A DNA stretch of 64,000 nt. It comes from Vreelandella alkaliphila. Lineage in GTDB: Bacteria; Pseudomonadota; Gammaproteobacteria; Pseudomonadales; Halomonadaceae. Under the pieces are notes generated by a model, which saw only the letters and a list, made by a program, of their open reading frames with translations, had not been told where the DNA came from and did no database searches. The DNA lies in contig NZ_JABASV010000009.1 of the NCBI RefSeq assembly GCF_016107625.1, positions 124,001-188,000 of the forward strand. The letters run 5' to 3'. Below are positions 34,181-44,836 of this stretch, one piece after another. The translations under genes and the position numbers were made by a program. Within the stretch, counting starts at the first letter, position 1. Every line of letters starts with the position of its first letter.

Positions 34181-34759
34181 ATGTCCAAACTGGATAAAGA
34201 GGCGCTTGAGTCGCTTGACTCAATGCGTGAGCTGATGGATAACGCTGACTGCTTAATTTCTCAAGAACAAGTTGAGCGCGCACTGGATCGAATGGCCGAG
34301 GCAATTAGCAAAGATCTAGGGGATAAGTTGCCAGTTTTTTACTGTGTTATGAATGGCGGCTTGATCACTACAGGGCACCTGCTAACTCGATTAGGTTTCC
34401 CTCTTGAGGTTGATTATCTGCACGCGACCCGCTATCGCAATGAGTTGCGTGGTGGCGAACTTTTTTGGCGTGTTTCTCCAGAAATTCCCATGGCAGGGCG
34501 CCACGTAGTCATCGTCGATGACATTCTTGATGAAGGCTCTACGTTAGCCGCTATTCTTGCCTACTGCGAGGAAGCCCAAGCGGCGAGCGTTACAACGGCC
34601 GTGCTGGTGGATAAGCAGCATGACCGTAAAGCGGTGCCTGGCTTAAAAGCCGATTACTGTAGCCTAGAGGTTGCAGATCGTTACGTGTTCGGCTTTGGCA
34701 TGGATTATAAAGGCTACTGGCGTAATGCCCCTGGAATATTTGCTCCCAAGGGCATGTGA
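34181..34759 (+). CDS. hpt: Hypoxanthine-guanine phosphoribosyltransferase
   Basis: This 192-residue type I PRTase salvages hypoxanthine/guanine to IMP/GMP. Motifs are FYCVMNGGLITTGHLL, YLHATRYRNE, the PRPP loop VVIVDDILDEGSTLAAIL, and the C-terminal DRYVFGFGMDYKGYWRN, shared with the Pseudomonas enzyme downstream of nagZ. TTGGAG precedes the ATG. It is the third purine PRTase of the window after Apt and Gpt, so purine salvage is well covered. Confidence 0.9.
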   Translation: MSKLDKEALESLDSMRELMDNADCLISQEQVERALDRMAEAISKDLGDKLPVFYCVMNGGLITTGHLLTRLGFPLEVDYLHATRYRNELRGGELFWRVSPEIPMAGRHVVIVDDILDEGSTLAAILAYCEEAQAASVTTAVLVDKQHDRKAVPGLKADYCSLEVADRYVFGFGMDYKGYWRNAPGIFAPKGM

Positions 34760-34768
34760 TGTTCTGGC

Positions 34769-35617
34769 CTAGCGGGGCGAGAAGCGCCTGGCTAGGCCTG
34801 TCTCCGCAATCATTCGGGTTGATATCTCTTCTACTGAAAAGCGTGTCGTATCGATAAACGGGATGTGCATCGAGCGATATAGCGACTCAGCCTGTTCAAC
34901 TTCTTGCAAACACTGATCCATTGAACTGTAGCGGCTGTTTGGACGGCGCTCGTTGCGTATTGCTGCTAGCCTGCGAGCATCAATTGTCAGACCAAACAGC
35001 TTGTGTCTATGAGGAGCCAGTGCCTTGGGTAGTTTTAAACTGCCATCTTCATCCAGGTCATCTTCAGTTAATGGGTAGTTAGCTGCTCGAATACCAAATT
35101 GAAGCGCTAGATAAAGAGAGGTGGGTGTTTTTCCGCAACGTGAAACGCCAACCAGAATAATGTCGGCTTTATCGTATTGGTGCGTTCGTGCGCCATCATC
35201 ATTATCTAGTGCAAAATGGACGGAATGGATGCGATCCATGTAGACATCATCGCTACCAATCGAGTGCGTTCTGCCGACGCTGTAAGAGGAGTGTGTTTCT
35301 AGCTCTTGCTCTAGGGGTTCTAAAAAGGTAGAGAAGATATCCACCTTGAAACCTGAGGCCTGTCGAATGACGTTACGGATATCCTGATCCACAATGGTAT
35401 CAATGATAATCGGCCGATGGCCGTCACGGACGGCGGTAGAGTCGATTATTTCCGCTAAAGCTTGAGCCTTTTCCAGCGTATCAATGTAGGGCTTTGTAAG
35501 CATATTAATTTCAACATCACTAAATTGAGCTAACAGGCTACGCCCAAGGCTTTCTGCCGTAATGCCAGTACCATCAGAAATAAAAAAAGCTGTTCGCTTC
35601 ATCGCTAAATCCGTCAA
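34769..35617 (-). CDS. ppsR: PEP synthase regulatory kinase/pyrophosphorylase
   Basis: This 282-residue DUF299 bifunctional enzyme phosphorylates (with ADP) and dephosphorylates a Thr next to the catalytic His of PpsA, switching it off and on. Signatures are the N-terminal [22 protein letters not shown], the P-loop-like [23 protein letters not shown], and [14 protein letters not shown]. It is divergent from its target ppsA, as in most gammaproteobacteria, which confirms the pairing. Confidence 0.95.
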   Translation of the reverse strand: MTDLAMKRTAFFISDGTGITAESLGRSLLAQFSDVEINMLTKPYIDTLEKAQALAEIIDSTAVRDGHRPIIIDTIVDQDIRNVIRQASGFKVDIFSTFLEPLEQELETHSSYSVGRTHSIGSDDVYMDRIHSVHFALDNDDGARTHQYDKADIILVGVSRCGKTPTSLYLALQFGIRAANYPLTEDDLDEDGSLKLPKALAPHRHKLFGLTIDARRLAAIRNERRPNSRYSSMDQCLQEVEQAESLYRSMHIPFIDTTRFSVEEISTRMIAETGLARRFSPR

Positions 35618-35883
35618 TAAATAAAGTTGCTATTGTGGGGTGAGGCGTGGGTTAGCACAATCGTTGCCAAGCCATTCACATTGCAGTTCGTTTTAACGCA
35701 TATTTAATAAAAATTACCTCATTAAGACTACATAAAAAGCCCTTTATTGCACTTTGTTGTAAAAATCCTCCACTCCGTTCGCTATTAGACCAATGGCGAA
35801 TGCGGCAGGGCGATGCTAGTGTGACATGGTCAATTAGAGTCGGCCTGTCAGGTCGCAAAGCAGTCTAAAAGCGAGGGGGTTGC

Positions 35884-38268
35884 GTGGAAGAGTACATTCT
35901 ATGGTTCGATCAGCTAGGTATGGCAGACGTCGAACGTGTGGGTGGTAAAAACGCTTCGCTTGGCGAAATGATCTCGAATTTATCAGGTGTGGGCGTGACA
36001 GTGCCGGGTGGATTTGCCACGACGGCCCATGCCTATCGTGAGTTTCTCTCTCACGAAGGGCTAAATGACCGCATCAACGCCACCCTTGCTCGCCTTGATG
36101 TCGATGATGTTAAGGCGTTGGCAGAGGCTGGCAAGACTATCCGCCAGTGGATTATTGATACGCCACTTCCCCCTGCATTTGAACATGCTTTACGCGGTGC
36201 CTATGAGCAGCTTCAGGCTAAGCATCCCAGCTTGAAAGTTGCCGTACGCAGCTCGGCCACGGCAGAAGATCTGCCTGATGCGTCTTTTGCTGGTCAGCAG
36301 GAAACGTTCCTCAATATTGAAGGTTTTGACAATATTAAACAGGCGGTGCACGAAGTGTTTGCATCGCTATTCAACGACCGCGCGATCTCTTACCGCGTTC
36401 ACCGCGGCTACGCCCATGAGAATGTGGCGCTGTCTGCGGGTGTGCAGAAGATGGTGCGTTCAGAGACAGGTGCTTCCGGGGTTATGTTTACGCTGGATAC
36501 CGAGTCTGGTTACCGCGACGCAGTGTTTGTCACTGCTTCCTGGGGGCTTGGTGAAACCGTCGTCCAGGGGGCTGTCAATCCTGATGAATTTTATGTGCAC
36601 AAGCCCACGCTTGAGGCTGGCCGTCCCGCGGTGCTTCGCCGGACGCTAGGCTCTAAATTGATCAAAATGATCTATGGGCAAGATGCCAGTGCTGGTAAAT
36701 CAGTTGAAACTGTTGATGTGCCGTTTAATGATCGTGGTCGGTTCTGTATTAACGATGAGCAGATCATGGATCTTGCACGGCAAGCCATGACCATTGAAAA
36801 ACATTACCAGCGCCCGATGGATATCGAGTGGGCACTGGATGGTGATGATGGTCAGCTTTACATCGTTCAAGCACGTCCTGAAACCGTTGTTTCACAACAG
36901 GAAGGAGGAAAGTTAGAACGCTTCCACCTGCGTGAAAAAGGACGCACGCTGATTACAGGGCGGGCGATTGGTCAGCGGATTGGGCGTGGCACGGTAAAAA
37001 CAGTACTTAGCCCAGAAGAAATGGACAAGGTTCAAGAGGGTGACATCCTGGTAACCGACATGACCGACCCGGATTGGGAACCGATCATGAAGCGTGCATC
37101 AGCGATTGTTACTAATCGTGGTGGACGAACTTGTCACGCGGCCATCATTGCGCGGGAATTGGGCATACCTGCGGTGGTCGGTTGCGGGGATGCAACCACT
37201 CAGCTTAAAGAAGGCATTGATGTCACGGTGTCCTGTGCCGAAGGTGACACTGGCCACGTATATGAAGGGCTTCTGGCATTTGACTGCAAGGTCTCAAGTG
37301 TCGACGCGATGCCGGAGATCCCCTTCAAAATTATGATGAATGTGGGTAACCCAGACCGTGCATTTGGCTTTGCTGGCTTACCCCACGCTGGGGTTGGCCT
37401 TGCTAGGCTGGAGTTCATCATTAACCGTATGATCGGTGTTCACCCCAAAGCGCTGTTGGATTACGACACGCTGCCTGCTGATCTTCAGCAGGTCATCGAT
37501 TTGCGCACTGCCGGTTACGATGATCCTGTCAGTTTCTATGTTGATAAGCTGGTCGAAGGCATCTCAACCCTGGCCGCTGCTTTCCATCCTCAGCGAGTGA
37601 TCGTAAGGCTCTCTGATTTTAAATCAAATGAGTACGAAAACCTCATTGGTGGCAAGCTTTATGAGCCCGGTGAAGAGAACCCAATGCTTGGTTTCAGAGG
37701 GGCCTCGCGTTATATCTCGGATGCCTTTAGGCCCTGTTTTGAGCTTGAGTGCCGAGCGCTGAAGCGGGTTCGTGAAGAAATGGGCTTTGATAACGTTGAA
37801 ATCATGGTGCCCTTTGTCCGCACAACCGATGAAGCGCGCGAGGTCGTAGAGTTGTTAGCGGCTAATGGCTTACCGCGGGGCGGTGAGTCTAATCCTGATG
37901 GCTTAAAAGTTATCATGATGTGTGAGTTACCGGCTAACGCACTACTGGCTGATGAGTTCCTCGAGTACTTTGATGGTTTCTCGATTGGTTCCAATGATTT
38001 GACCCAACTGACGCTAGGTCTGGATCGTGACTCGGGTATCGTTGCGCATCTGTTTGATGAACGAAATCCAGCGGTGAAAAAGCTATTAGCAATGGCCATC
38101 AAAGCCTGCAAAGCGCAAGGCAAGTATGTTGGCATTTGTGGTCAAGGCCCTTCTGATCATCCGGATCTGGCCAAGTGGTTAATGGAGCAGGGAATTGATT
38201 CTGTCTCCTTAAACCCAGACGCGGTGCTTGAAACCTGGTTTATGCTGGCGGGTGAAACCATCGAATAA
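35884..38268 (+). CDS. ppsA: Phosphoenolpyruvate synthase
   Basis: This 794-residue pyruvate, water dikinase makes PEP from pyruvate and ATP for gluconeogenesis. The N-terminal ATP-grasp domain has [32 protein letters not shown] and the IEWALDG region. The swivelling phosphohistidine domain carries [15 protein letters not shown] with H418. The C-terminal PEP/pyruvate TIM barrel ends with [11 protein letters not shown]. The start is GTG 35884 with GAGGGGG upstream. Divergent from its regulator ppsR. Confidence 0.96.
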   Translation: MEEYILWFDQLGMADVERVGGKNASLGEMISNLSGVGVTVPGGFATTAHAYREFLSHEGLNDRINATLARLDVDDVKALAEAGKTIRQWIIDTPLPPAFEHALRGAYEQLQAKHPSLKVAVRSSATAEDLPDASFAGQQETFLNIEGFDNIKQAVHEVFASLFNDRAISYRVHRGYAHENVALSAGVQKMVRSETGASGVMFTLDTESGYRDAVFVTASWGLGETVVQGAVNPDEFYVHKPTLEAGRPAVLRRTLGSKLIKMIYGQDASAGKSVETVDVPFNDRGRFCINDEQIMDLARQAMTIEKHYQRPMDIEWALDGDDGQLYIVQARPETVVSQQEGGKLERFHLREKGRTLITGRAIGQRIGRGTVKTVLSPEEMDKVQEGDILVTDMTDPDWEPIMKRASAIVTNRGGRTCHAAIIARELGIPAVVGCGDATTQLKEGIDVTVSCAEGDTGHVYEGLLAFDCKVSSVDAMPEIPFKIMMNVGNPDRAFGFAGLPHAGVGLARLEFIINRMIGVHPKALLDYDTLPADLQQVIDLRTAGYDDPVSFYVDKLVEGISTLAAAFHPQRVIVRLSDFKSNEYENLIGGKLYEPGEENPMLGFRGASRYISDAFRPCFELECRALKRVREEMGFDNVEIMVPFVRTTDEAREVVELLAANGLPRGGESNPDGLKVIMMCELPANALLADEFLEYFDGFSIGSNDLTQLTLGLDRDSGIVAHLFDERNPAVKKLLAMAIKACKAQGKYVGICGQGPSDHPDLAKWLMEQGIDSVSLNPDAVLETWFMLAGETIE

Positions 38269-38335
38269 TACTGTCAGCTTGCAGGACTGGCTCGCAACAC
38301 CAGTGAGTGACATAGTGGGGTGAGTTGCTCATCTT

Positions 38336-38356
38336 CGCCCGGCCATTGGCCGGGCG
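38336..38356. other. GC-rich hairpin between ppsA and the GDPD gene
   Basis: CGCCCGGCCA pairs with TGGCCGGGCG across 1 nt. It lies between two converging genes but lacks a U tract on either strand, so it may be a weak or Rho-assisted end rather than an intrinsic terminator. Confidence 0.4.
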
Positions 38357-38381
38357 ACTGGGAATCATAAAGAGATTTTTG

Positions 38382-40274
38382 CTATTGGCGTAGCCAGTTG
38401 CGCAGTTTTACCAGCATTAGACCGCCGTCGCTCAGCGCACGGCGGTCTTCTATTAGCTCGCTCAAACGGTCTGGATAGTCAGTGATTATCGCATCAACCC
38501 CAAGATCAATCAGTGCCGACATGCGCGCTCGGTCATTGACTGTCCAGGCGTGTATTTCGTAGTTATAAAGCGCCGCCAATCGAATTTCTTGTGGTGTGAT
38601 ACGGTTATGACGCAGGCCTAAAGCATCGAATTGGCGTCGATCCAGCGTGCCAGCCAAGATCAGTTGGGCGAGTAAGGTAATGCGTAATTCGGGGGCTTGC
38701 TGTTTTAAATAAGTCACCATACTGGGTGACATGGTCGCCATGCGCATATCTAGGAATACATTTGGAAACCCGCAGTTCGCGTTCGCATTGAGCGCGTTAT
38801 CCTGGGTTGCCCAGCAGCGATAACGAATGTCACTTTCTGTCTCAAGGGTTGCTAATACGGCGCGAGCAAGCCTCTCTTCGTCGCCAGGCGAGGGCTTCAT
38901 GTCAATCATTAAGCCTGCGCGTCCTCGCACTAGCGCCAAAGCATCATCCAAACCAGCAATCCTTTCGTCTTGAAAGGCATCGCCAAACCAGCTGCCGACA
39001 TCAACTTTGCTCAACTCTGCTCTAGTGAGTGAATCAAATTCTCGCCGATCGCCTGTTAGCCGGGCCAAGCTGCGATCATGGTAAAGAAGCACCTGGTTGT
39101 CAGCACTCAGGCGAACATCCAGTTCTACAGCATCGGCACCGTCTTCAAGCGCTTGTCTTATCGCGGATAAGGTATTCTCCGGCGCTACCATCGAGCTTCC
39201 TCGGTGGGCGATGACTGCTACGTTATCGCGTATTTCAAAGCTGTTGAGTATCCACCATGCTTGTAGCCCCGCCAGTAGCAGTACGCTTAGTTCAATCGCC
39301 CACGCAAGGCGACCAGGATGGGCGTGTTCCGACCGAGGCGAAGGGCGTGTCTCTCGAAAAGCCAGTTGCAGGTATAAGCACGCTGATAGGAGGGCATTGG
39401 TGGCAATACCTAAAAATGTAATGGTTAACGTAACCAGTACGTAGCTGGTTAAATAAGCCAACATCGCTGGAATCAGCACGGCATTATGTTCGGGTAGTCC
39501 CCATAACAGGGGCGTCACGACACTATCAAATAGCCATGTAGAGATAATCGGCAGACTGATAATGACGATCAGCAGTGTTAAGACCGCCACACCAATCGAA
39601 CGATGCCAGCCGCGAGTTAAGCGCACGCTACGCTTAAGTGCTTGGAAAGGGGGGCAGTTGTCCAACGCTACTAACGGTAGCGCTAGTAACCAACGCAGGT
39701 AGAGCCACGCAGCAAACCCAAGCCAGATAACCAGTAACGGCAGTGCGCAAGCAATAAAATACCACAGCGAGGCTGGGCGGGTTTGTTGTAAATAGTAGGG
39801 ATCTATACCGCTTAACCACACATCATAAAGCCACGCTAAGCCCATCATAAAAGGGGCTAAAAGCAACAAGTGGGCTCCTACCTGAAGAATGACCAGACCC
39901 GCGAGTGCTGGCAAACGGCGTGTGCTTAACCACAGTGCTTCAAAAGCGAGTCGGTAGTGGTTGTCTTTAGGTCTGACGGCCACCAGCAGCATGCCTGCTT
40001 GTTGCCAATAAATCAGTAAGAATGCAAAGCCAAGACCCACGAGCAACGCAACTAAGCCCAGTGGACTAAATAGCAGTGTAATCAGCGCATCATTGGTGAC
40101 GACTGTTCGGTTGAGTTGCGCTAGTAAGGCCCGAGAGATCCACGCAATCAATGGCACTACAAGAGCAGAGGCTAATAGGGTGAAGAGCAGGTGATAAGCA
40201 ATGAGAGGACGAAGATGGTCGCGCAGAGTGTGGAGTAGGGTGTAGCCCAATTGGTTAAGCGGCTGCATGGTCAC
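38382..40274 (-). CDS. Membrane-embedded glycerophosphodiester phosphodiesterase
   Basis: This 630-residue two-domain protein has an N-terminal membrane domain (residues 1 to about 345, many hydrophobic segments) of the kind attached to GDPD enzymes, including TLTITFLGIATNALLSACLYLQLAF. Residues about 355-610 form a GDPD TIM barrel with VIAHRGSSMVAPENTLSAIRQALEDGADAVELDVRLSAD (catalytic His/Arg and metal Glu/Asp) and YHDRSLARLTG. It hydrolyses glycerophosphodiesters to sn-glycerol-3-phosphate and alcohols. The catalytic part sits after the last helix; which side of the membrane cannot be read. Ends DGGLMLVKLRNWLRQ. Confidence 0.9.
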   Translation of the reverse strand: MTMQPLNQLGYTLLHTLRDHLRPLIAYHLLFTLLASALVVPLIAWISRALLAQLNRTVVTNDALITLLFSPLGLVALLVGLGFAFLLIYWQQAGMLLVAVRPKDNHYRLAFEALWLSTRRLPALAGLVILQVGAHLLLLAPFMMGLAWLYDVWLSGIDPYYLQQTRPASLWYFIACALPLLVIWLGFAAWLYLRWLLALPLVALDNCPPFQALKRSVRLTRGWHRSIGVAVLTLLIVIISLPIISTWLFDSVVTPLLWGLPEHNAVLIPAMLAYLTSYVLVTLTITFLGIATNALLSACLYLQLAFRETRPSPRSEHAHPGRLAWAIELSVLLLAGLQAWWILNSFEIRDNVAVIAHRGSSMVAPENTLSAIRQALEDGADAVELDVRLSADNQVLLYHDRSLARLTGDRREFDSLTRAELSKVDVGSWFGDAFQDERIAGLDDALALVRGRAGLMIDMKPSPGDEERLARAVLATLETESDIRYRCWATQDNALNANANCGFPNVFLDMRMATMSPSMVTYLKQQAPELRITLLAQLILAGTLDRRQFDALGLRHNRITPQEIRLAALYNYEIHAWTVNDRARMSALIDLGVDAIITDYPDRLSELIEDRRALSDGGLMLVKLRNWLRQ

Positions 40275-40335
40275 AATTTTGTCAGAGTTGAATTACCAGG
40301 GTGGCACTAAGTACCACACCTGGCAAGCCCTTGCC

Positions 40336-40830
40336 TTAGGAAAGCTCAAGCGGTTTTTCGGCGATAATAATGCCGTTGTTATCTGCGTAAAGCCATTGTC
40401 CAGTGTGTAACGTGGCGCCTGCAAAGGTAATGGGTATATCGCGTTGCCCTTCGCCGCGCTTTTCGCTCTTGCGCGGATGGTTACCTAACGCTTGAACGCC
40501 AAGTGGTAGTGTGACAAGAATGTCGACGTCTCGTACACAGCCATACATCACCACACCAGCCCAACCATTTTTAGCGGCTTGCTCGGCGAGCATATCACCA
40601 AGCATGGCACAGCGGTGTGACCCGCCAGCATCCACAACTAGCACTGCACCATCACCTGGTTCGGCAACAGCTTGCTTAACCATTGAGTTGTCTTCAAAAC
40701 ACTTAACGGTACGAATAGGGCCGTAAAAACTGTCGACGCCACCATAATTAGCAAACATCGGTTCAAGTACTATTACGTCAGGATTCGCATCACATAAATC
40801 TGGTGTGACAACAGGGGTTGCATATGTCAT
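40336..40830 (-). CDS. rraA: Ribonuclease E activity regulator RraA
   Basis: This 164-residue homotrimeric RraA-fold protein binds and inhibits RNase E in E. coli; some family members are aldolases. Motifs are [16 protein letters not shown], the central [36 protein letters not shown] and [10 protein letters not shown]. It has the RraA-type short length. TAGGAGC precedes the ATG. It is downstream of acnB but separated by a strong terminator, so it has its own promoter. The RNase E gene is not in this window. Confidence 0.9.
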   Translation of the reverse strand: MTYATPVVTPDLCDANPDVIVLEPMFANYGGVDSFYGPIRTVKCFEDNSMVKQAVAEPGDGAVLVVDAGGSHRCAMLGDMLAEQAAKNGWAGVVMYGCVRDVDILVTLPLGVQALGNHPRKSEKRGEGQRDIPITFAGATLHTGQWLYADNNGIIIAEKPLELS

Positions 40831-40901
40831 TACACGCTCCTATGAAGCATTATCTTCAAAATTAGCCCATGAAGACCCATTGATGAAAGTCAGGCGGCCA
40901 T

Positions 40902-40938
40902 AAAAAAACGCCCCAGCCTGCAAGCAGGTTGGGGCGTT
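40902..40938 (-). terminator. Rho-independent terminator of acnB
   Basis: A 15-bp stem (AACGCCCCAGCCTGC at 40907-40921 with 40924-40938, one G-U) is followed on the minus strand by seven U (40902-40908). It lies 87 bp past the acnB stop. Confidence 0.9.
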
Positions 40939-41024
40939 CGGTCATCGGCTCAAAAAGGAGACATTGTCATCCTTCTTGCGATGTTGCGAGCATCGGCGAT
41001 AAGTTCTCGGTACTGCAAAGAGCA

Positions 41025-43628
41025 TTAAGCTTCTTGAGCAACCGGAATCACGTTCGAGGCGATTTTTTGATACTCCTCGATTTCGTGGAAGTTCATGTAA
41101 CGATATATTTCTCCAGCGAGTGCGTCAAATTCACTCATGTATCGCTGGTACTCTTCCACTGTTGGAAGGCGGCCTTCCACGGCAGCGACGGCTGCGAGTT
41201 CCGCTGAGGCGAGGTATACATTGGCACCATCACCTAAGCGGTTCGGGAAGTTACGTGTAGACGTAGACACAACAGTGCTTTTCGCTGCAACGCGTGCCTG
41301 GTTACCCATACACAGTGAACATCCCGGCATTTCCATGCGGGCGCCAGCACGGCCATAAATGCCGTAATAGCCTTCTTCGGTAAGCTGGTGCTGATCCATT
41401 TTGGTCGGCGGCGCCAGCCAAAGGCGCGTTTTCAGGCTGCCCGCAGGCTGTTTTTCAAGTAGTTTACCGGCTGCACGGAAGTGACCAATATTGGTCATGC
41501 ACGAACCGATAAATACTTCATCAATTTTTTCGCCGGCAACGTCTGAAAGCAGACGAGCATCATCTGGATCATTAGGCGCACAAAGAACGGGTTCTTTAAT
41601 TTCGCTCAAATCAATTTCGATGATTTCGGCGTAGTCAGCATCTTTGTCAGCACGCATCAAGCTTGGGTTCTCAAGCCATGCTTCCATACCTTCGATACGA
41701 CGGCTGATAGTGCGTTCGTCACCGTAGCCATTCGCAATCATCCACTTCAGCAGTGTGATGTTGGATTTAAGGTACTCGGTGACGCTTTCTTCAGACAGGG
41801 TGATTGTACAGCCTGCTGCACTGCGCTCTGCTGAAGCGTCGGAAAGCTCGAAAGCTTGCTCGACGGTCAGGTCTTCAAGACCTTCAATTTCCAATACACG
41901 GCCAGAGAAAGCGTTCTTCTTACCGGATTTCTCAACGGTTAGCAGTCCCTGCTTGATGGCGTAGAGGGGAATGGCGTGAACCAGGTCGCGCAGTGTCACG
42001 CCCGGCTGGCGCTCACCTCTAAAGCGCACCAGTACGGATTCCGGCATGTCCAGTGGCATAACGCCAGTCGCAGCAGCAAACGCTACCAGACCAGAACCTG
42101 CTGGAAACGAAATGCCCAGCGGGAAACGGGTGTGAGAGTCACCACCGGTACCCACTGTGTCGGGCAGTAGCATACGGTTCAGCCAGCTGTGGATGATGCC
42201 GTCGCCGGGGCGAAGAGAGACGCCGCCACGGTTCATGATGAAGTCAGGCAGTGTGTGGTGCGTATCCACATCGACAGGCTTTGGATAGGCCGCAGTGTGA
42301 CAGAATGACTGCATGACCAAGTCGGCCTGGAAACCAAGGCACGCCAAGTCTTTCAGCTCGTCACGGGTCATCGGCCCTGTTGTGTCCTGAGAGCCAACGG
42401 TGGTCATCTTGGGCTCGCAGTACATGCCGGGGCGTACGCCGTCCATGCCACACGCTTTACCGACCATTTTTTGAGCAAGGGTGAAGCCCTTGCCAGTATC
42501 AACCGGCTGGTCTGGCAGGCGGAAAACATCAGAAGGCTCAAGGCCTAGCGATTCACGCGCTTTACCTGTTAAACCACGACCGATAATCAGCGGAATGCGT
42601 CCACCTGCGCGCACTTCGTCAAGAATCAGTTGGGTTTTAAGTTCGAAGGTTGTCAGTACTTCGTCGGTACCGTGCTTGCACACTTTGCCTTCGTATGGAT
42701 AGACATCAATGATGTCGCCCATTTCTAGTTTGGCAACATCCATTTCAACCGGCAGTGCACCAGAATCTTCCATAGTATTGAAGAAGATCGGTGCGATTTT
42801 GGCACCAAAACAGAAGCCGCCAGCGCGCTTATTGGGCACGTAAGGAATGTCGTCGCCGAAGAACCAGAGTACAGAGTTAGTGGCGGACTTGCGTGAAGAG
42901 CCAGTACCAACCACGTCGCCTACATAGGCAACGGGGAAGCCTTTCGCTTTAACTTCTTCAATTTGTTTCAGCGGGCCAGTCGTGCCTTGCACTTCGGGTT
43001 CAATACCTTCGCGCTCGTTTTTGAGCATGGCATTGGCATGCAGCGGGATGTCTGGGCGCGACCACGCGTCAGGCGCAGGAGAGAGGTCGTCAGTATTGGT
43101 TTCGCCAGGAACCTTAAAGACGGTTAAGGTGATTTTCTCTTCCAGTGCAGGCTTGGAGAGGAACCACTCTGCAGCAGCCCAAGACTGAATAACGTCTTTA
43201 GCAACCGCATTGCCATTTTTGGCGCGCTCTTCAACGTCATGGAACGCATCAAACATGAGAAGGGTATGCTTGAGCTGTTCGCCAGCTTCTCGAGCAAGTT
43301 CTTCATTGTCTAATAGTTCGACCATGGAGACGATGTTATAACCGCCTTGCATGGTGCCGAGAAGTTTGACGGCATGGATCTTATCGATCAGTGGAGAGGT
43401 GGCTTCACCTTTAGCAATCGCGGTTAAGAAACCTGCTTTTACATACGCAGCTTCATCAACGCCTGGGGGTACTCGGTTGGTGATTAGGTCAAGAATAAAC
43501 TCTTCTTCACCTGCCGGCGGATTTTTAAGTAGCTCAATTAAGGCAGCGACTTGTTCGGCGTTCAGGGGCTTGGGCGGTACGCCCTCTGCAGCGCGTTCCT
43601 CGACATGTTGGCGGTAAGCTTCAAGCAC
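41025..43628 (-). CDS. acnB: Aconitate hydratase B / 2-methylisocitrate dehydratase
   Basis: This 867-residue [4Fe-4S] enzyme isomerises citrate to isocitrate and can act in the methylcitrate cycle. It has the AcnB layout: HEAT-like N-terminal domain ([22 protein letters not shown]), swivel domain, then catalytic domains with GGDSHTRFP and the cluster cysteines in [15 protein letters not shown] and [11 protein letters not shown]. The C-terminus [22 protein letters not shown] is typical. The start is GTG 43628 with GAGAGGG upstream. Monocistronic, ending at a strong terminator. Confidence 0.96.
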   Translation of the reverse strand: MLEAYRQHVEERAAEGVPPKPLNAEQVAALIELLKNPPAGEEEFILDLITNRVPPGVDEAAYVKAGFLTAIAKGEATSPLIDKIHAVKLLGTMQGGYNIVSMVELLDNEELAREAGEQLKHTLLMFDAFHDVEERAKNGNAVAKDVIQSWAAAEWFLSKPALEEKITLTVFKVPGETNTDDLSPAPDAWSRPDIPLHANAMLKNEREGIEPEVQGTTGPLKQIEEVKAKGFPVAYVGDVVGTGSSRKSATNSVLWFFGDDIPYVPNKRAGGFCFGAKIAPIFFNTMEDSGALPVEMDVAKLEMGDIIDVYPYEGKVCKHGTDEVLTTFELKTQLILDEVRAGGRIPLIIGRGLTGKARESLGLEPSDVFRLPDQPVDTGKGFTLAQKMVGKACGMDGVRPGMYCEPKMTTVGSQDTTGPMTRDELKDLACLGFQADLVMQSFCHTAAYPKPVDVDTHHTLPDFIMNRGGVSLRPGDGIIHSWLNRMLLPDTVGTGGDSHTRFPLGISFPAGSGLVAFAAATGVMPLDMPESVLVRFRGERQPGVTLRDLVHAIPLYAIKQGLLTVEKSGKKNAFSGRVLEIEGLEDLTVEQAFELSDASAERSAAGCTITLSEESVTEYLKSNITLLKWMIANGYGDERTISRRIEGMEAWLENPSLMRADKDADYAEIIEIDLSEIKEPVLCAPNDPDDARLLSDVAGEKIDEVFIGSCMTNIGHFRAAGKLLEKQPAGSLKTRLWLAPPTKMDQHQLTEEGYYGIYGRAGARMEMPGCSLCMGNQARVAAKSTVVSTSTRNFPNRLGDGANVYLASAELAAVAAVEGRLPTVEEYQRYMSEFDALAGEIYRYMNFHEIEEYQKIASNVIPVAQEA

Positions 43629-44149
43629 GTTGGGGCCCTCTCATCTTCTTAATGGTGACGAGCGCATACCCACACGGTATTGAGTATGTGCTCGGACACG
43701 TGACATACGCTTGACAAACAGCGTCTGGTGGATGAAATGGATTCTACGGGAAACTGTCGACAATGTTAAGGCGGCAAGCTCCTGAGGACCTTGTACTTTA
43801 TGTTGAGGAGATGGTGTGGGGTTTCTTAATAGCGCGTTTTTTTCTTAATTAACCCAGCGGGTGGAAGTTTTTTACCGAACAGGCGTAATTGAGGGTGAGG
43901 GCACGTGTGATTATTGTGATGCCGCGTTACCATACTGCTTGATTATTTCGTCGTATTATTATCACTACGGCAGTTGAATCGCGGGTATTGTGGTGTGGAG
44001 CTGCAATATAAGCGTAATTATATATTAGATATGTGCTATATAAAAAGTGCTGTTACGGCTCTTTCAACAGCGAGCGTAATGGCAGGGAACAAACGCCCAG
44101 GGCGTTTATATGTTGTACAATAGTGAGATAAGCGCTTGGTAATGGTGTT
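43629..44149. other. acnB / miaE divergent intergenic region, no gene
   Basis: The 521 bp contain no ORF I can support. The part around 43800-44050 is AT-rich. The right end carries a 17-bp palindrome (44091-44107) and a TACAAT -10-like box (44116-44121) for miaE. The left end must hold the acnB promoter, but no clear -35/-10 pair stands out. Confidence 0.5.
44091..44121 (+). promoter_or_regulatory. Candidate miaE promoter with overlapping 17-bp palindrome
   Basis: AAACGCCCAGGGCGTTT is a perfect inverted repeat (8-bp arms, 1-nt centre) at 44091-44107. A TACAAT -10-like hexamer follows at 44116, so the palindrome covers the -35 position. That is where a repressor or activator dimer would sit. 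The arms resemble those of local terminators, so a decayed terminator is an alternative. Confidence 0.4.
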
Positions 44150-44806
44150 ATGTCGATACAATTAAATATGTTGCAACCTGTAGGTCATGCGCTTCAAGCG
44201 GATGATTTACTGCCAGAATGTCTCCATCAGTTTCTTGCTTGCTCAACGCCTGATGCTTGGCTGCAATGGGCGCTGGATAACCCAGAGATACTTCTTATTG
44301 ACCACGCTCAGTGTGAGAAAAAAGCCGCTTCAACGGCAATGAGCTTGCTCTATCGTTACGTTGATCAGCCGTTACTATTAAGCAAGATGTCGCAGCTGGC
44401 TCGAGAAGAACTACTGCATTTTGAGCAGGTAGTTGGCTTAATGGAGAAGCGAGGCGTGGCGTATAGTCACCTTACTGCGTCACGCTATGCCGAAGGCTTG
44501 CGCAAGCATGTGCGTAGCAATGATCCTGACCGTTTAATTGATGTGTTAATTATTGGTGCGCTCATTGAAGCACGTAGCTGCGAGCGCTTTGCGCGCTTAA
44601 TTCCTTATTTAGATGAAGAGCTTGCCAAGTTCTATCGCACGTTAGTGAAGTCAGAAGGCCGTCACTTTGAAGACTATTTGCTGCTTGCCAGACAGCAAAC
44701 ATCGGCATCAATAGATGACAGAATCGCCTTTTTTGTGGCGCGTGAAGCGGAGTTGATTACTTCGCCAGATACGACTTTTCGTTTTCATAGCGGTGTGCCT
44801 GCTTAA
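44150..44806 (+). CDS. miaE: tRNA-(2-methylthio-N6-isopentenyladenosine37) hydroxylase
   Basis: This 218-residue non-haem diiron monooxygenase hydroxylates the isopentenyl group of ms2i6A37 in tRNAs reading UNN codons. The diiron ligands are seen in a four-helix ferritin-like pattern: HAQCEKKAASTA, REELLHFEQV, EARSCERF and EGRHFEDYL. Full length. Ribosome site is weak. The next gene (the SARP-type regulator) starts 30 bp downstream, so the two are probably cotranscribed, though their functions have no known link. Confidence 0.93.
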   Translation: MSIQLNMLQPVGHALQADDLLPECLHQFLACSTPDAWLQWALDNPEILLIDHAQCEKKAASTAMSLLYRYVDQPLLLSKMSQLAREELLHFEQVVGLMEKRGVAYSHLTASRYAEGLRKHVRSNDPDRLIDVLIIGALIEARSCERFARLIPYLDEELAKFYRTLVKSEGRHFEDYLLLARQQTSASIDDRIAFFVAREAELITSPDTTFRFHSGVPA

Positions 44807-44836
44807 GCCACCGCTAGTCTAGGTAGGATATGTATC

